A stretch of DNA of 64,000 bases from Roseomonas mucosa (GTDB lineage: Bacteria; Pseudomonadota; Alphaproteobacteria; Acetobacterales; Acetobacteraceae): assembly GCA_945878375.1 (NCBI GenBank), contig CAMDWG010000004.1:155694-219693 (forward strand), in the 5' to 3' direction. The translations under genes were made by a program, and so were the position numbers. Of the stretch, positions 56,756 to 64,000 are shown one piece after another (positions within the stretch are counted from its first letter, which is position 1; each line of letters starts with the position of its first letter). Below the pieces are notes generated by a model. The model had not been told where the DNA came from. It ran no database searches and worked only from the letters and a program-made list of their open reading frames with translations.

Positions 56756-57754
56756 TCACGCCCGCAGCCCCGCGCGCAGCGCCGCAGCCGCCAGGGGGCG
56801 ACGGCCATCCGTCACCTGCGCGTCGTATTCGGGGGAGGGATGATCCCAATAGCCATGATAGGCGACCGGCGGCCCATCCCGCATCCAGGCCAGCATGTTG
56901 CGGATGAACAGGGGATCGTCCCCGCCCCCATGCCCATCGGCGCGCGTGCCGGTGCCCCATTCGGGGAAGGATCGCGGCTTGCCCCGCGCGGCCGCGAAAT
57001 CCCGGTGCCAGCGGAGCCCGTTGCGATGGTCCAGCAGGTGCCGCCAGCGGCGCGCGGGATCGCGGTGGAACGGCCAGCTCTGATTGTAGGTGTCGAGGCC
57101 GATGACATCCACGACATCGTCGCCCGGATAGGCTTCCGCCACCGGCCCGTCGCCAAGATTGGGGTTCCAGTCGAAGACGAAGCGCGCCCCCGGCGCGGCG
57201 GCGCGCATCGCCAGCACCGTGCGGCGCCAGAAGGCGGCGAAGGCGCGCGGTTCGCGCAGCGCCGACCAGGCATAGCCCGCGACATTGAACTCCCACCCCG
57301 GCCGCAGGATCGCATCCCCCAGCCCACCATCCGCCAGCTTGCGCGCGACCGCCTGGAAATATCTGTCGAAGGCGCCATCCGCGCCGCGCCGCAGCGCGGC
57401 AGGGCTGGAGGCCGAGGCCACCACCAGCGGCAGGCCGAGCACGACGCGACGGCCCGTGGGGCGCCAGCAACGCGCCAGCCACTCGGATTGCCGCACCATC
57501 TCATCCCAATCGTGGCGGTATTCCCCGAAATCGAGCACGAGATCGACCGGCCGGCCGAGCCAGCCCTCGAAGCGCGCGATACCCGGCATCGCATCGCAGC
57601 CCGAGCCGCCGAAGGTCGCGAGCTTCGGCAGCGCGCGCGGCTCGGCCTGCGCCTGCGCCTGCGGGGAGGCGAGGGCGACGGAGAATGCGCAGCACAGCAC
57701 GCTCCGCCGATCCGCCACGCCGCGCTTCCCGCCAGGTGATGCCGCCATGCGCAT
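56756..57754 (-). CDS. GH26-like glycoside hydrolase, secreted
   Basis: A 332-residue protein with an N-terminal signal peptide (RRSVLCCAFSVALASPQAQAQA, cleaved after AQAQA). The barrel has ILRPGWEFN with the probable acid/base Glu and SFPEWGTG with the probable nucleophile Glu, the arrangement of family GH26 (mannanase-like). A hydrolase inside an exopolysaccharide locus usually trims or releases the polymer made there. ATG 57754 has AGGGAAGG upstream; the second ATG at 57748 is also possible. The start overlaps that of the divergent polymerase gene. Confidence 0.78.
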   Translation of the reverse strand: MRMAASPGGKRGVADRRSVLCCAFSVALASPQAQAQAEPRALPKLATFGGSGCDAMPGIARFEGWLGRPVDLVLDFGEYRHDWDEMVRQSEWLARCWRPTGRRVVLGLPLVVASASSPAALRRGADGAFDRYFQAVARKLADGGLGDAILRPGWEFNVAGYAWSALREPRAFAAFWRRTVLAMRAAAPGARFVFDWNPNLGDGPVAEAYPGDDVVDVIGLDTYNQSWPFHRDPARRWRHLLDHRNGLRWHRDFAAARGKPRSFPEWGTGTRADGHGGGDDPLFIRNMLAWMRDGPPVAYHGYWDHPSPEYDAQVTDGRRPLAAAALRAGLRA

Positions 57755-59012
57755 GAGCCCTTCCCTGCCCCAACCCGTCCTCCATGCCGGGGCGGTGGCG
57801 CGCGGCGCCATGCACGACCGCGTGTCGCCAGAAGGCTTCGTGACGCTGACGCTGTTCACCTGCCTGGTGCTGCAGCGCTTCGCGATCCCGGTCGGGGATC
57901 TCGCCATCTCGGTCGCGACGCCGATCCTGCTCGGCGCGGCGGCCTGGGGGCTCGGCGCGGGATGGCTCGTGATCGACCGGCGGCGGATGGCGCTGTTCCT
58001 TGGGCTGATCGCCGTCGCCGCGCTGTCCACCATCCTGCGGCTGGCGCTGCCGGTGGGCATCGCGCCGCGCACCAGCCTGTCGTCCCTGCTGCATTGGCTG
58101 GTGCTGACCAGCTTCGCCGTGCTGGCCTTCCGCGACCGCATGCCGGAGCGGCGCTTCTTCGCGATGGTGAACAACTGGCTCGCCTTCATCGCCATCGCCG
58201 GCATCGCGCAATTCGCGCTGCAATTCGCCGGGATCTCCGTCTTCGGCTTCACGGGGCTGCTGCCCGATCGGCTGCTGCTCGAGCATCTCTACGTCACGGA
58301 CCAGGTCCTGGCCTGGGGCGCGAGCCTGAAGCGCGCCAATGGCTTCTTCCTGCTGGAGCCGTCGATCTTCGCGCAATTCATGGCGGTGGCGCTGATGATC
58401 GAGGCGCTGTGCTTCCGCCGTGCCCTGTGGTTCGGGCTGTTCACGGCCGGCATGCTGGTTTCGGTCTCGGGCACCGGCTTCCTGGTGCTGGCAGGGTTCG
58501 GCGTGGCGCTGGCGATCGGCGCGGGGTTGCGCGGCGTGGCGATGGTGGTGCTGATGGCGATGGGGGCGGCGCTCGCGCTCGGGCTGGCGTCCCTCGCCCT
58601 GCCCGATGTGGCGGCAACGCTGCTGCTGCGGAGCGGCGAATTCTCGGAGCCCGGCACCAGCGGGCATGAGCGCTTCGTGACGCCCTTCATGATGATGCGC
58701 GACGTCTTCCACGCGGCGCCCTGGGCGGCCATCGCGGGGATCGGGCCGGGGACGTCGGAATTCCTCGAACTGCCCTACAAATACTGGGTCAACACGCCGG
58801 CGAAGCTGGTCACGGAATACGGGTTGGTCGGCTTCGGCCTGTATCTGGCGCTGATCGTCTCCGCGCAGCGCAGCGCGGCGCAACGCATCCTGGTCCTGCC
58901 GGTGCTGGTGCTGCTGATGCTCACCGGCGGCTACCACCAGGCCGCGCCGCTGCTGTTCCCGATGCTGCTGCTGATCACCGTGGCACGGCTGGAAGAAGCC
59001 CGCCCTTGCTAG
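57747..59012 (+). CDS. O-antigen-ligase/Wzy-like membrane polymerase
   Basis: A protein of about 421 residues with 10-12 helices and the Wzy/WaaL-style periplasmic loop (GEFSEPGTSGHERFVTPF, then GIGPGTSEFLELP). Such proteins polymerise or ligate lipid-linked glycan units. ATG 57747 has AGGTGA 8 nt upstream and lies in a palindrome shared with the divergent hydrolase. ATG 57810 (MHDRVSPEGFV) is an alternative that would remove the overlap. The stop shares the 4 bases CTAG with the deacetylase gene. Confidence 0.82.
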   Translation: MRMSPSLPQPVLHAGAVARGAMHDRVSPEGFVTLTLFTCLVLQRFAIPVGDLAISVATPILLGAAAWGLGAGWLVIDRRRMALFLGLIAVAALSTILRLALPVGIAPRTSLSSLLHWLVLTSFAVLAFRDRMPERRFFAMVNNWLAFIAIAGIAQFALQFAGISVFGFTGLLPDRLLLEHLYVTDQVLAWGASLKRANGFFLLEPSIFAQFMAVALMIEALCFRRALWFGLFTAGMLVSVSGTGFLVLAGFGVALAIGAGLRGVAMVVLMAMGAALALGLASLALPDVAATLLLRSGEFSEPGTSGHERFVTPFMMMRDVFHAAPWAAIAGIGPGTSEFLELPYKYWVNTPAKLVTEYGLVGFGLYLALIVSAQRSAAQRILVLPVLVLLMLTGGYHQAAPLLFPMLLLITVARLEEARPC

Positions 59013-59770
59013 GGCCCCGTATCGCCCCCGGGCAGCACCGCCCCGAAGGGCAGGATATCCAGCCCGGCTTGGCGCGCGAGGCGGATCGCGCGGTCGAGTT
59101 CGCCGGGCGTGCAACCATGCGCCGAGGGCGTGTCCCGCACGTCATGGGTGAACAGCACCAGCCAGGTGCGCCGCGCCGCCGCCTCCGCCACGAGTTGCGC
59201 GATATCGTCACGCCCGCGCCGATCCGCGGTGAGCCCGACGGCGAGCAACAGCGAGGGATCGACCTTCGGCCCGTTCAGCTTCCGCCCCCGCTGCGTCGCG
59301 ACGCCCCGGCAGGCGGCGAAGCGCGCCGCCATGCGGCCGCGATGCCGCAGCGGCGCGTGGCCATAGGGATAGGCGAAGCTCCGCAGCCGCAGCCCCGGCA
59401 GGCGGTCTTCCAGGAAGCGCCGGTTGCGTTCGCAGGACGCCGCGTAGTCGGCGGGCGCATCGCGATGGCCGCTCAGATGGTCGTGGGTGTGGCAGCCGAT
59501 CTCATGGCCAGCCGCATGCACCGCCTCCAGCTCCGCCACGTCGAAGATCGGCTGGCCGTCGAAGCTGCGCCCGCAGAGGCCGCCGCAGGCGAAATAGGTT
59601 CCCTTCACGCCATGCTCCGCCAGCACGGCGCCGCCCACACTCCAGGCTGTCTTCGGGAAATCGTCGAAGGTGAGGCTCAGCACGCCGCGCGGCAGCGCAA
59701 GGTCGCGGCGCGCGAGGGGGATGCGGAGCGAAACCTGCCGCGCCAGCCGCTGGGTGAAGGACAGCTTCAT
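59009..59770 (-). CDS. polysaccharide deacetylase (NodB-like)
   Basis: A 253-residue CE4-type esterase. LSLTFDDFPKTAW carries the first Asp pair, and HEIGCHTHDHLSGH the metal-binding His pair. The arginine motif and the C-terminal LVLFTHDVRD are also present. No signal peptide is evident. It could remove N- or O-acetyl groups from the exopolysaccharide. It overlaps the glycosyltransferase gene by 4 bp and is convergent with the polymerase. Confidence 0.9.
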   Translation of the reverse strand: MKLSFTQRLARQVSLRIPLARRDLALPRGVLSLTFDDFPKTAWSVGGAVLAEHGVKGTYFACGGLCGRSFDGQPIFDVAELEAVHAAGHEIGCHTHDHLSGHRDAPADYAASCERNRRFLEDRLPGLRLRSFAYPYGHAPLRHRGRMAARFAACRGVATQRGRKLNGPKVDPSLLLAVGLTADRRGRDDIAQLVAEAAARRTWLVLFTHDVRDTPSAHGCTPGELDRAIRLARQAGLDILPFGAVLPGGDTGP

Positions 59771-60978
59771 GACGGCGTGGGCTCCTCCTCCGGCATGCGA
59801 AGCGAAGGCGGCAGCGCCGCCATGTCGCCATGGAGCGCCGCGATCAGGGCGGCGCTGTCCCGCGCGTCATGGACGAAATCCGACAGCGGCCGCGCCGCCA
59901 CCGCCGCCCGCGCCGCGAGGTAGGTCGCGGCATCGAGCCGGGCCATCGCCGCATCCAGCGTGGCCTCGATCGGCTGGCCTGGCTCCAGCAGCAGGCCGAT
60001 GCCGCGCCGCCGCAGCCAGCGTCCCGTTGCCAGCGAGGCCAGCGCGATCGGCACCACCCCGTGCAGCCCGCCCTCATAGAGCCGGTTCATCAGCAGCCAG
60101 TCGGAATTCCCACCGGCATCGTAGAAGTCGATCGCCCAGATCAGGTGCACATCGCCATAGATCGCCGCCAGATCGGCCGGGCGTTCATAGGCGCCGTGGA
60201 ATTCCATGCCGGGCGTCACGGCCACCACCGCGTCGAAATCCGGCATCGCGCCGCGCTGTGGACGGCCGCGCAGCACCACCTGCACCGCCCCGCCGCTGCG
60301 CGCCGCGAGCCCCGCCAGCAGATGCAGGCTCAGCCTGCAATGCAGATTGCCGAACCAGCCGATCCGCCAGGGTGGGCCCGGCGGTGGCCCGGCGGGCACA
60401 GGGGGTCGCCCCGCTGGCGGCAGGCCCGGCACCTCCGCCGACAGAACCTTGTTCTCCAGAAGGCAGACCGGCGGCGTGCGGGCGCCATGCACCGGGCGGA
60501 AGTAGCACCAGACGAAATCCGGCGCGCTGACCACCAGCAGGCCGCACTCCGCCAGCAGCGCGCCTTCCAGCCCGCGCAGCGCCGCGCCGATGGGCCCACG
60601 GGCCAGCATCAGGCGATGGATGTCGAGGCATTCATAGACAAGCCGTGCGCGCGGCGCGAAGCGACGCCGCGCGACGGCGGCGATCAGCAGCATTTCGAGG
60701 TTGCGCGCCAGCACCACCTCCGCCCCCTCCAGCTGCGCGCGCCAGCGCCGGCCGCCGACCAGCGTGCGCGCCGTGGCCAGCGCCCGGTGCAGCAGGCGCC
60801 GGTCATGGGTGCGGGCGAGTTCCACCGGCGTCAGCCCCGCCACATCCGAAACCGCGCGTTCCCCGCGGCGGAAGCCGAGTACGGCGATGTCCGCGGCACC
60901 CCCCATTTGCAGGAAGCGGACGCGCCGATGCACCGCCGGGTCGGCCAGGTCATGCGCGAAATAGGCGATCCCCGTCAT
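59767..60978 (-). CDS. GT4-like glycosyltransferase
   Basis: A 403-residue GT-B-type transferase. The N-terminal domain opens with IAYFAHDLADPAVHRRVRFL and contains VVLARNLEMLLIA. The C-terminal domain has WRIGWFGNLHCRLSLHLL and GNSDWLLMNRLYEGGLHGVVPIAL, in which the E-x-G-x-x-G pattern binds the nucleotide sugar. It would add one sugar of the repeat unit. It is coupled to the deacetylase by a 4-bp overlap and follows the epimerase by 12 bp. Confidence 0.8.
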   Translation of the reverse strand: MTGIAYFAHDLADPAVHRRVRFLQMGGAADIAVLGFRRGERAVSDVAGLTPVELARTHDRRLLHRALATARTLVGGRRWRAQLEGAEVVLARNLEMLLIAAVARRRFAPRARLVYECLDIHRLMLARGPIGAALRGLEGALLAECGLLVVSAPDFVWCYFRPVHGARTPPVCLLENKVLSAEVPGLPPAGRPPVPAGPPPGPPWRIGWFGNLHCRLSLHLLAGLAARSGGAVQVVLRGRPQRGAMPDFDAVVAVTPGMEFHGAYERPADLAAIYGDVHLIWAIDFYDAGGNSDWLLMNRLYEGGLHGVVPIALASLATGRWLRRRGIGLLLEPGQPIEATLDAAMARLDAATYLAARAAVAARPLSDFVHDARDSAALIAALHGDMAALPPSLRMPEEEPTPS

Positions 60979-60990
60979 CGCACGCCGCCC

Positions 60991-62058
60991 TCACGCCGCA
61001 TCGGAGATGTGTCGGAGCCAGGCGACGGTCATCGCCAGGCCCTTCGCGATATCGACCTGCGGCGGAAAGCCGAAGACGCGTTCCGCCTTCGTCGTCGGAT
61101 AGACGGCATCAAGCCCGAACAGCCTCAGCTCATCTTCATTCGGCGTACAGCGCAGCGTCAGTTCCGTTTCCTTCAGCAGGTGCTTGGCACGGTCGCTTTT
61201 CTGGGAGAGCCAGACCAGCTGCGGGGAGAAGCGCTTCAACGCGACCTTGCCCGCCACCCGCACCGGCTGCGTCAGCCGCGCCATGAGCTGCGCGTTGCGG
61301 GGTGGCCGGGCTTCGAGCGGCGGCAGGCCGAGCGCGTCGTTGAAGCGCCGGAAATACGCGTTCCAGCTCACGACCTCCGGCCCGTTGATGTTGAAGGCCT
61401 CGCCCTCAGCACCCTCGGCATGCAGCGCGGCGATGGCGTAGCGCGCGACGTCGTGCACATGGACGAGGTTGCACATCCCCTCCGCCGCCAGCCCCAATTC
61501 GCCCCAGCGGCGCGCCTGCAGCCGCATCGCGTAGAGCACCGTCCAGCGTTCCGAGAAGGGGCCGTAGACGATGGTGGGCCGCAGCATCACCACCGCCTGG
61601 CCCTGCCTCGCGGCCTCCCGGCACGTCGCCTCGGCCTGGCGCTTCGCCTCTCCGTAGGGAGAGAGCGTGCCGGCGGGCGCGGGCGTGTCTTCCTCCACCA
61701 CGCCGGTCGCGCCGCCATGGACGGCGATGGAGCTGAGATGCGCCACGCGGCGCACGCCGGCGGCGCGCGCGGCCGCCAGCACATTGGCGGTCCCTTCCGT
61801 GATGACGCGCAGGTCGTCGCTGGTCGCGCAGTGGATGACGTGATCGACGCCCCGCATCGCGGCCGCAAGCTGATCGGGGCGCATGATGTCGCATTGGACC
61901 ATCGGCACGGCGAGGCGCGCGATGCGCGGCGCGCTGGTCCATCGCCCGATGCCGGCGCGCAGCGCGAAGCTTGGGGAGGCGTGCAGCGCCTCCACGATCG
62001 TGCCACCGACGAAGCCGCCGGCGCCGGTGATCAGCACCGTCTCCCGTTGCGGCTTCAT
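60991..62058 (-). CDS. NAD-dependent epimerase/dehydratase (extended SDR)
   Basis: A 355-residue protein. LITGAGGFVGGTIVEAL (residues 8-24) binds NAD(P), HLSSIAVHGG and SPYGEAKRQAEA provide the Ser and Tyr-x-x-x-Lys active site, and MLRPTIVYGP follows. It probably changes a nucleotide sugar or related substrate. ATG 62058 overlaps the stop of the Gfo/Idh/MocA gene by 4 bp, so the longer frame is not used. Confidence 0.88.
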   Translation of the reverse strand: MKPQRETVLITGAGGFVGGTIVEALHASPSFALRAGIGRWTSAPRIARLAVPMVQCDIMRPDQLAAAMRGVDHVIHCATSDDLRVITEGTANVLAAARAAGVRRVAHLSSIAVHGGATGVVEEDTPAPAGTLSPYGEAKRQAEATCREAARQGQAVVMLRPTIVYGPFSERWTVLYAMRLQARRWGELGLAAEGMCNLVHVHDVARYAIAALHAEGAEGEAFNINGPEVVSWNAYFRRFNDALGLPPLEARPPRNAQLMARLTQPVRVAGKVALKRFSPQLVWLSQKSDRAKHLLKETELTLRCTPNEDELRLFGLDAVYPTTKAERVFGFPPQVDIAKGLAMTVAWLRHISDAA

Positions 62059-63083
62059 GCGCTTGCCTCGCAGAGCATGTCGCCCGGCAGCCACGGCGCA
62101 TCGAAGGGCTGCGCGACGCGATAGCCTTGCGCGATCGCGCGGATGGAGGGGACCACATCGCGCCCGGTGACGAGCGGCTGCCCCTGCCCCCGCGTCGCCG
62201 CGACGAAACGCGTGAGGATGCGCGCGGCGAGCTCCAGCATGCTGATCCGGCCATCGGGGAATTGCGCCGTGGCCGGGCCAGCGCCGTCGCGCGCGATCTG
62301 GAAGCGGTAGCCTTCATTGGCGACGCCGGAGATCGACCCACGCTCGAACTCCAGCCGGTAGCTGTTGCTCATCCGCTGGTAGTAGCTGAGGTCGATCCGC
62401 GCTTCCGTGCCGCCGCAATCGAGCACGATCCGCGCCCGCGCCTCCGGCCCGCCGAAGGAATCGGTGCGGCATTCGACCACCACAGGCGGCCCGCCGCACC
62501 ACCAGCACACCAGGTCCACGACATGCGACCCGATGTCGAGCAGGACGCCCGGCGGCGGCAGCCCGCCCTGCCCTTTCTGGGTGAAGTAGAAGCCCGATTT
62601 GGTGGGCCAGTTGAACTTCACGCCCTCGGCCCAGGCGATGCGTTGCAACCGGCCGAGCTCACCCGCGCGGGTGATCGCCGCGATCCGATCGAAGGTCGCG
62701 AGACCCCGGCGGAAATTGTTGGTCGCGACGACGAGCCCAGCGGCGTCCGCCTGCGCGACGAGGGCCTCGGCATCCTCCGGCAGCACGGTGAAGGGCTTCT
62801 CGCACAGCACATGGCGCCCGGCGGCGAGGAGGCGGGCGGCGAGGGGGAAATGCGTGTCGGGGGGGGTGGCGATGATGGCGGCGTCGATGCCGCCCAGCAC
62901 GGGGTCGAGCGTGGCGCCCGTTGAGGTCACGCGAAAGCGCCGCCCCAGATCCTCCAGCCGATCCGGATTTGGGTCCACGAGGTGCAGTTCGGAGCAGATC
63001 GAGTGATCGCGCGAGAGAACCGGAATATAAAAAGATTCAGCAATGGCGCCGCACCCAATCAGCGCGAATTTTATTCCCGCCAT
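62055..63083 (-). CDS. Gfo/Idh/MocA family oxidoreductase
   Basis: A 342-residue dinucleotide-dependent oxidoreductase. FALIGCGAIAES (residues 5-16) binds NAD(P), HVLCEKPFTV contains the family's catalytic-site Lys, and GVLLDIGSHVVDLVCWW carries the conserved D-x-G-x-H-x-x-D motif. Such enzymes oxidise sugars, often nucleotide sugars in glycan loci. The start at 63083 begins directly at the nucleotide-binding domain. It is the first gene of the leftward exopolysaccharide operon. Confidence 0.92.
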   Translation of the reverse strand: MAGIKFALIGCGAIAESFYIPVLSRDHSICSELHLVDPNPDRLEDLGRRFRVTSTGATLDPVLGGIDAAIIATPPDTHFPLAARLLAAGRHVLCEKPFTVLPEDAEALVAQADAAGLVVATNNFRRGLATFDRIAAITRAGELGRLQRIAWAEGVKFNWPTKSGFYFTQKGQGGLPPPGVLLDIGSHVVDLVCWWCGGPPVVVECRTDSFGGPEARARIVLDCGGTEARIDLSYYQRMSNSYRLEFERGSISGVANEGYRFQIARDGAGPATAQFPDGRISMLELAARILTRFVAATRGQGQPLVTGRDVVPSIRAIAQGYRVAQPFDAPWLPGDMLCEASA

Positions 63084-63301
63084 GCTCGAATATCTCCGAT
63101 GAATGCTATTTGACGACGCCCTCTTCGTTAAATCGGCAGGATTTCCCGGTCCAAACAAAGGTCAGGCAGGGGCAATCAACTGGGTGCGATGGGGATGCGC
63201 GATGCGGGGCGGGGCCGGGCGTTCAGGTGGATCGCCGCGCCAGGCGGGGTTGCAGCCCCCTGCCGGAGGGGCTAGGAGGACCGCCGCTTCGGCGACGGGG
63301 C

Positions 63302-63376
<75 letters not shown>

Positions 63377-63411
63377 TTCTTCCCCTTGAAAAATCTAGCT
63401 TTTTTCGCGGT

Positions 63412-63460
63412 GGTGACCGAAGCGGTTACCTCCAAAATCGTGCAAAACACGAGTTTGGAG
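63412..63460. repeat. hairpin cluster between tRNA-Thr and integrase
   Basis: CTCCAAA (63430-63436) pairs with TTTGGAG (63454-63460), and inside it TCGTG (63438-63442) pairs with CACGA (63448-63452) around CAAAA, with one unpaired position per side. Just before it, GGTGACC (63412-63418) and GGTTACC (63424-63430) form an imperfect dyad. The site lies in the attachment-region side of the integrase gene and may bind the recombinase or its accessory factor. Confidence 0.5.
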
Positions 63461-63601
63461 TACTGAATAGATACAAGTATCGAACACGCCGAGAACGCGA
63501 GCGCCCTCCCGACCCCGTTTTGTGGAGACCGCGTTAACCATTCGGAACATAATGGGTACGTCTATGCGGCAGGGGCTTTGGAGCCGCGCCGCGCGCGAGG
63601 G

Positions 63602-64000
63602 CTAGAAGGCCACCGCGCTGATCGCCTCCTGCACGAAGGCAGGGGAGAAGTGTCCGTAGACCCTCTCGATCATCTCTTTCGACGTGTTGGTGAATTTGGC
63701 GATTCGTTCGAACGAGACGCCTTCCTGCACCATCCATGTGATCGCCGTGTGCTTCAGGACGTGGGCGCTGATCACCTCGATCTCTGCCCTTTCGCAGGCC
63801 GCTTTGAGAGCAACCTTAACGTCCTTGATCCCCTCCCCCCGGAATTCGACCACGTAGGGGGTCTTGGCCCGCGCCTTGGCGGCGACCAGCGCCGAGATCA
63901 GCCGGGCGTTACCCGCGATGGGCGTGGACCCTCGCCGCTTGTTTCCGACGTCGTCCCCGAAGTCGATATACTCATGCCCTGCGCGCGCCAGATGCACATC
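63602..64000 (-). CDS. tyrosine recombinase (integrase), C-terminal part, gene continues past window edge
   Basis: At least 131 residues of the catalytic domain are visible. HVLKHTAITWM (H-x-x-K-H form of the H-x-x-R box), a Gly/Val-rich helix, then the nucleophile Tyr in MIERVYGHFSP. The upstream Arg box lies outside or at the edge. The frame remains open at base 64000, so the 5' end is missing. It reads toward the tRNA, the usual orientation for an island inserted in the tRNA 3' end, and the island itself would extend to the right. Confidence 0.88.
   Translation of the reverse strand, partial: DVHLARAGHEYIDFGDDVGNKRRGSTPIAGNARLISALVAAKARAKTPYVVEFRGEGIKDVKVALKAACERAEIEVISAHVLKHTAITWMVQEGVSFERIAKFTNTSKEMIERVYGHFSPAFVQEAISAVAF

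Overview
The window is very GC-rich, densely packed DNA with many 4-bp ATGA/GTGA gene overlaps. The gene content (Kup, HyuA/HyuB, Aap-type amino-acid ABC transporter, Mrp antiporter, Rpf-type signalling, exopolysaccharide genes) suggests an alphaproteobacterium, most likely Acetobacteraceae close to Roseomonas. That assignment is inferred from protein style and base composition; no rRNA or other marker gene is present.

Layout. 1-6.8 kb: a MoxR/BatA-like membrane cluster (DUF58, DUF4159, glutamine-amidotransferase-like protein), a frameshifted small lipoprotein and an ankyrin protein. 6.8-15.5 kb: epoxide-hydrolase-like enzyme, class IV aminotransferase, a TPP enzyme-HyuB-HyuA operon, an SDR and a small unknown protein. 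15.5-25.3 kb: Kup potassium transporter, AapQMP amino-acid ABC transporter without its binding protein, ornithine-cyclodeaminase-like protein, DUF3293, RlmI-like methyltransferase, EamA transporter and a zinc-ribbon methyltransferase. 25.4-33.1 kb: a glycan region with a large GT2 protein, a lower-GC cassette (two FkbM methyltransferases and a GT10 fucosyltransferase-like protein), then gmd and fcl, which make GDP-L-fucose. 33.3-42.8 kb: a complete mrpABCDEFG Na+/H+ antiporter operon whose last subunit is fused to a universal-stress-like domain, ending in a histidine kinase and an NtrC-type regulator. A textbook sigma-54 promoter precedes mrpA.

42.8-48.7 kb: a DSF-type quorum-sensing module. 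An RpfC-like hybrid kinase overlaps a REC-PAS-GGDEF-EAL protein, and an RpfF-like DSF synthase lies tail to tail with rpfC. The usual RpfG (REC-HD-GYP) is replaced here by a cyclic-di-GMP synthase/phosphodiesterase fusion. 49.0-51.5 kb: DapA-family lyase, cupin, YcgN-like and HD proteins. 51.5-63.1 kb: an exopolysaccharide locus (AAA ATPase, Wzc-like protein with a degenerate kinase site, flippase, GH26-like hydrolase, Wzy-like polymerase, polysaccharide deacetylase, glycosyltransferase, epimerase, Gfo/Idh/MocA oxidoreductase). 63.3-64 kb: tRNA-Thr(GGT) followed by the C-terminal part of a tyrosine integrase, which looks like the left edge of an integrated island.

The most interesting points are the hybrid DSF/c-di-GMP module beside an exopolysaccharide locus and the apparently sigma-54-controlled Mrp operon that carries its own two-component system. 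Both regulatory links are inferred from sequence and gene order.
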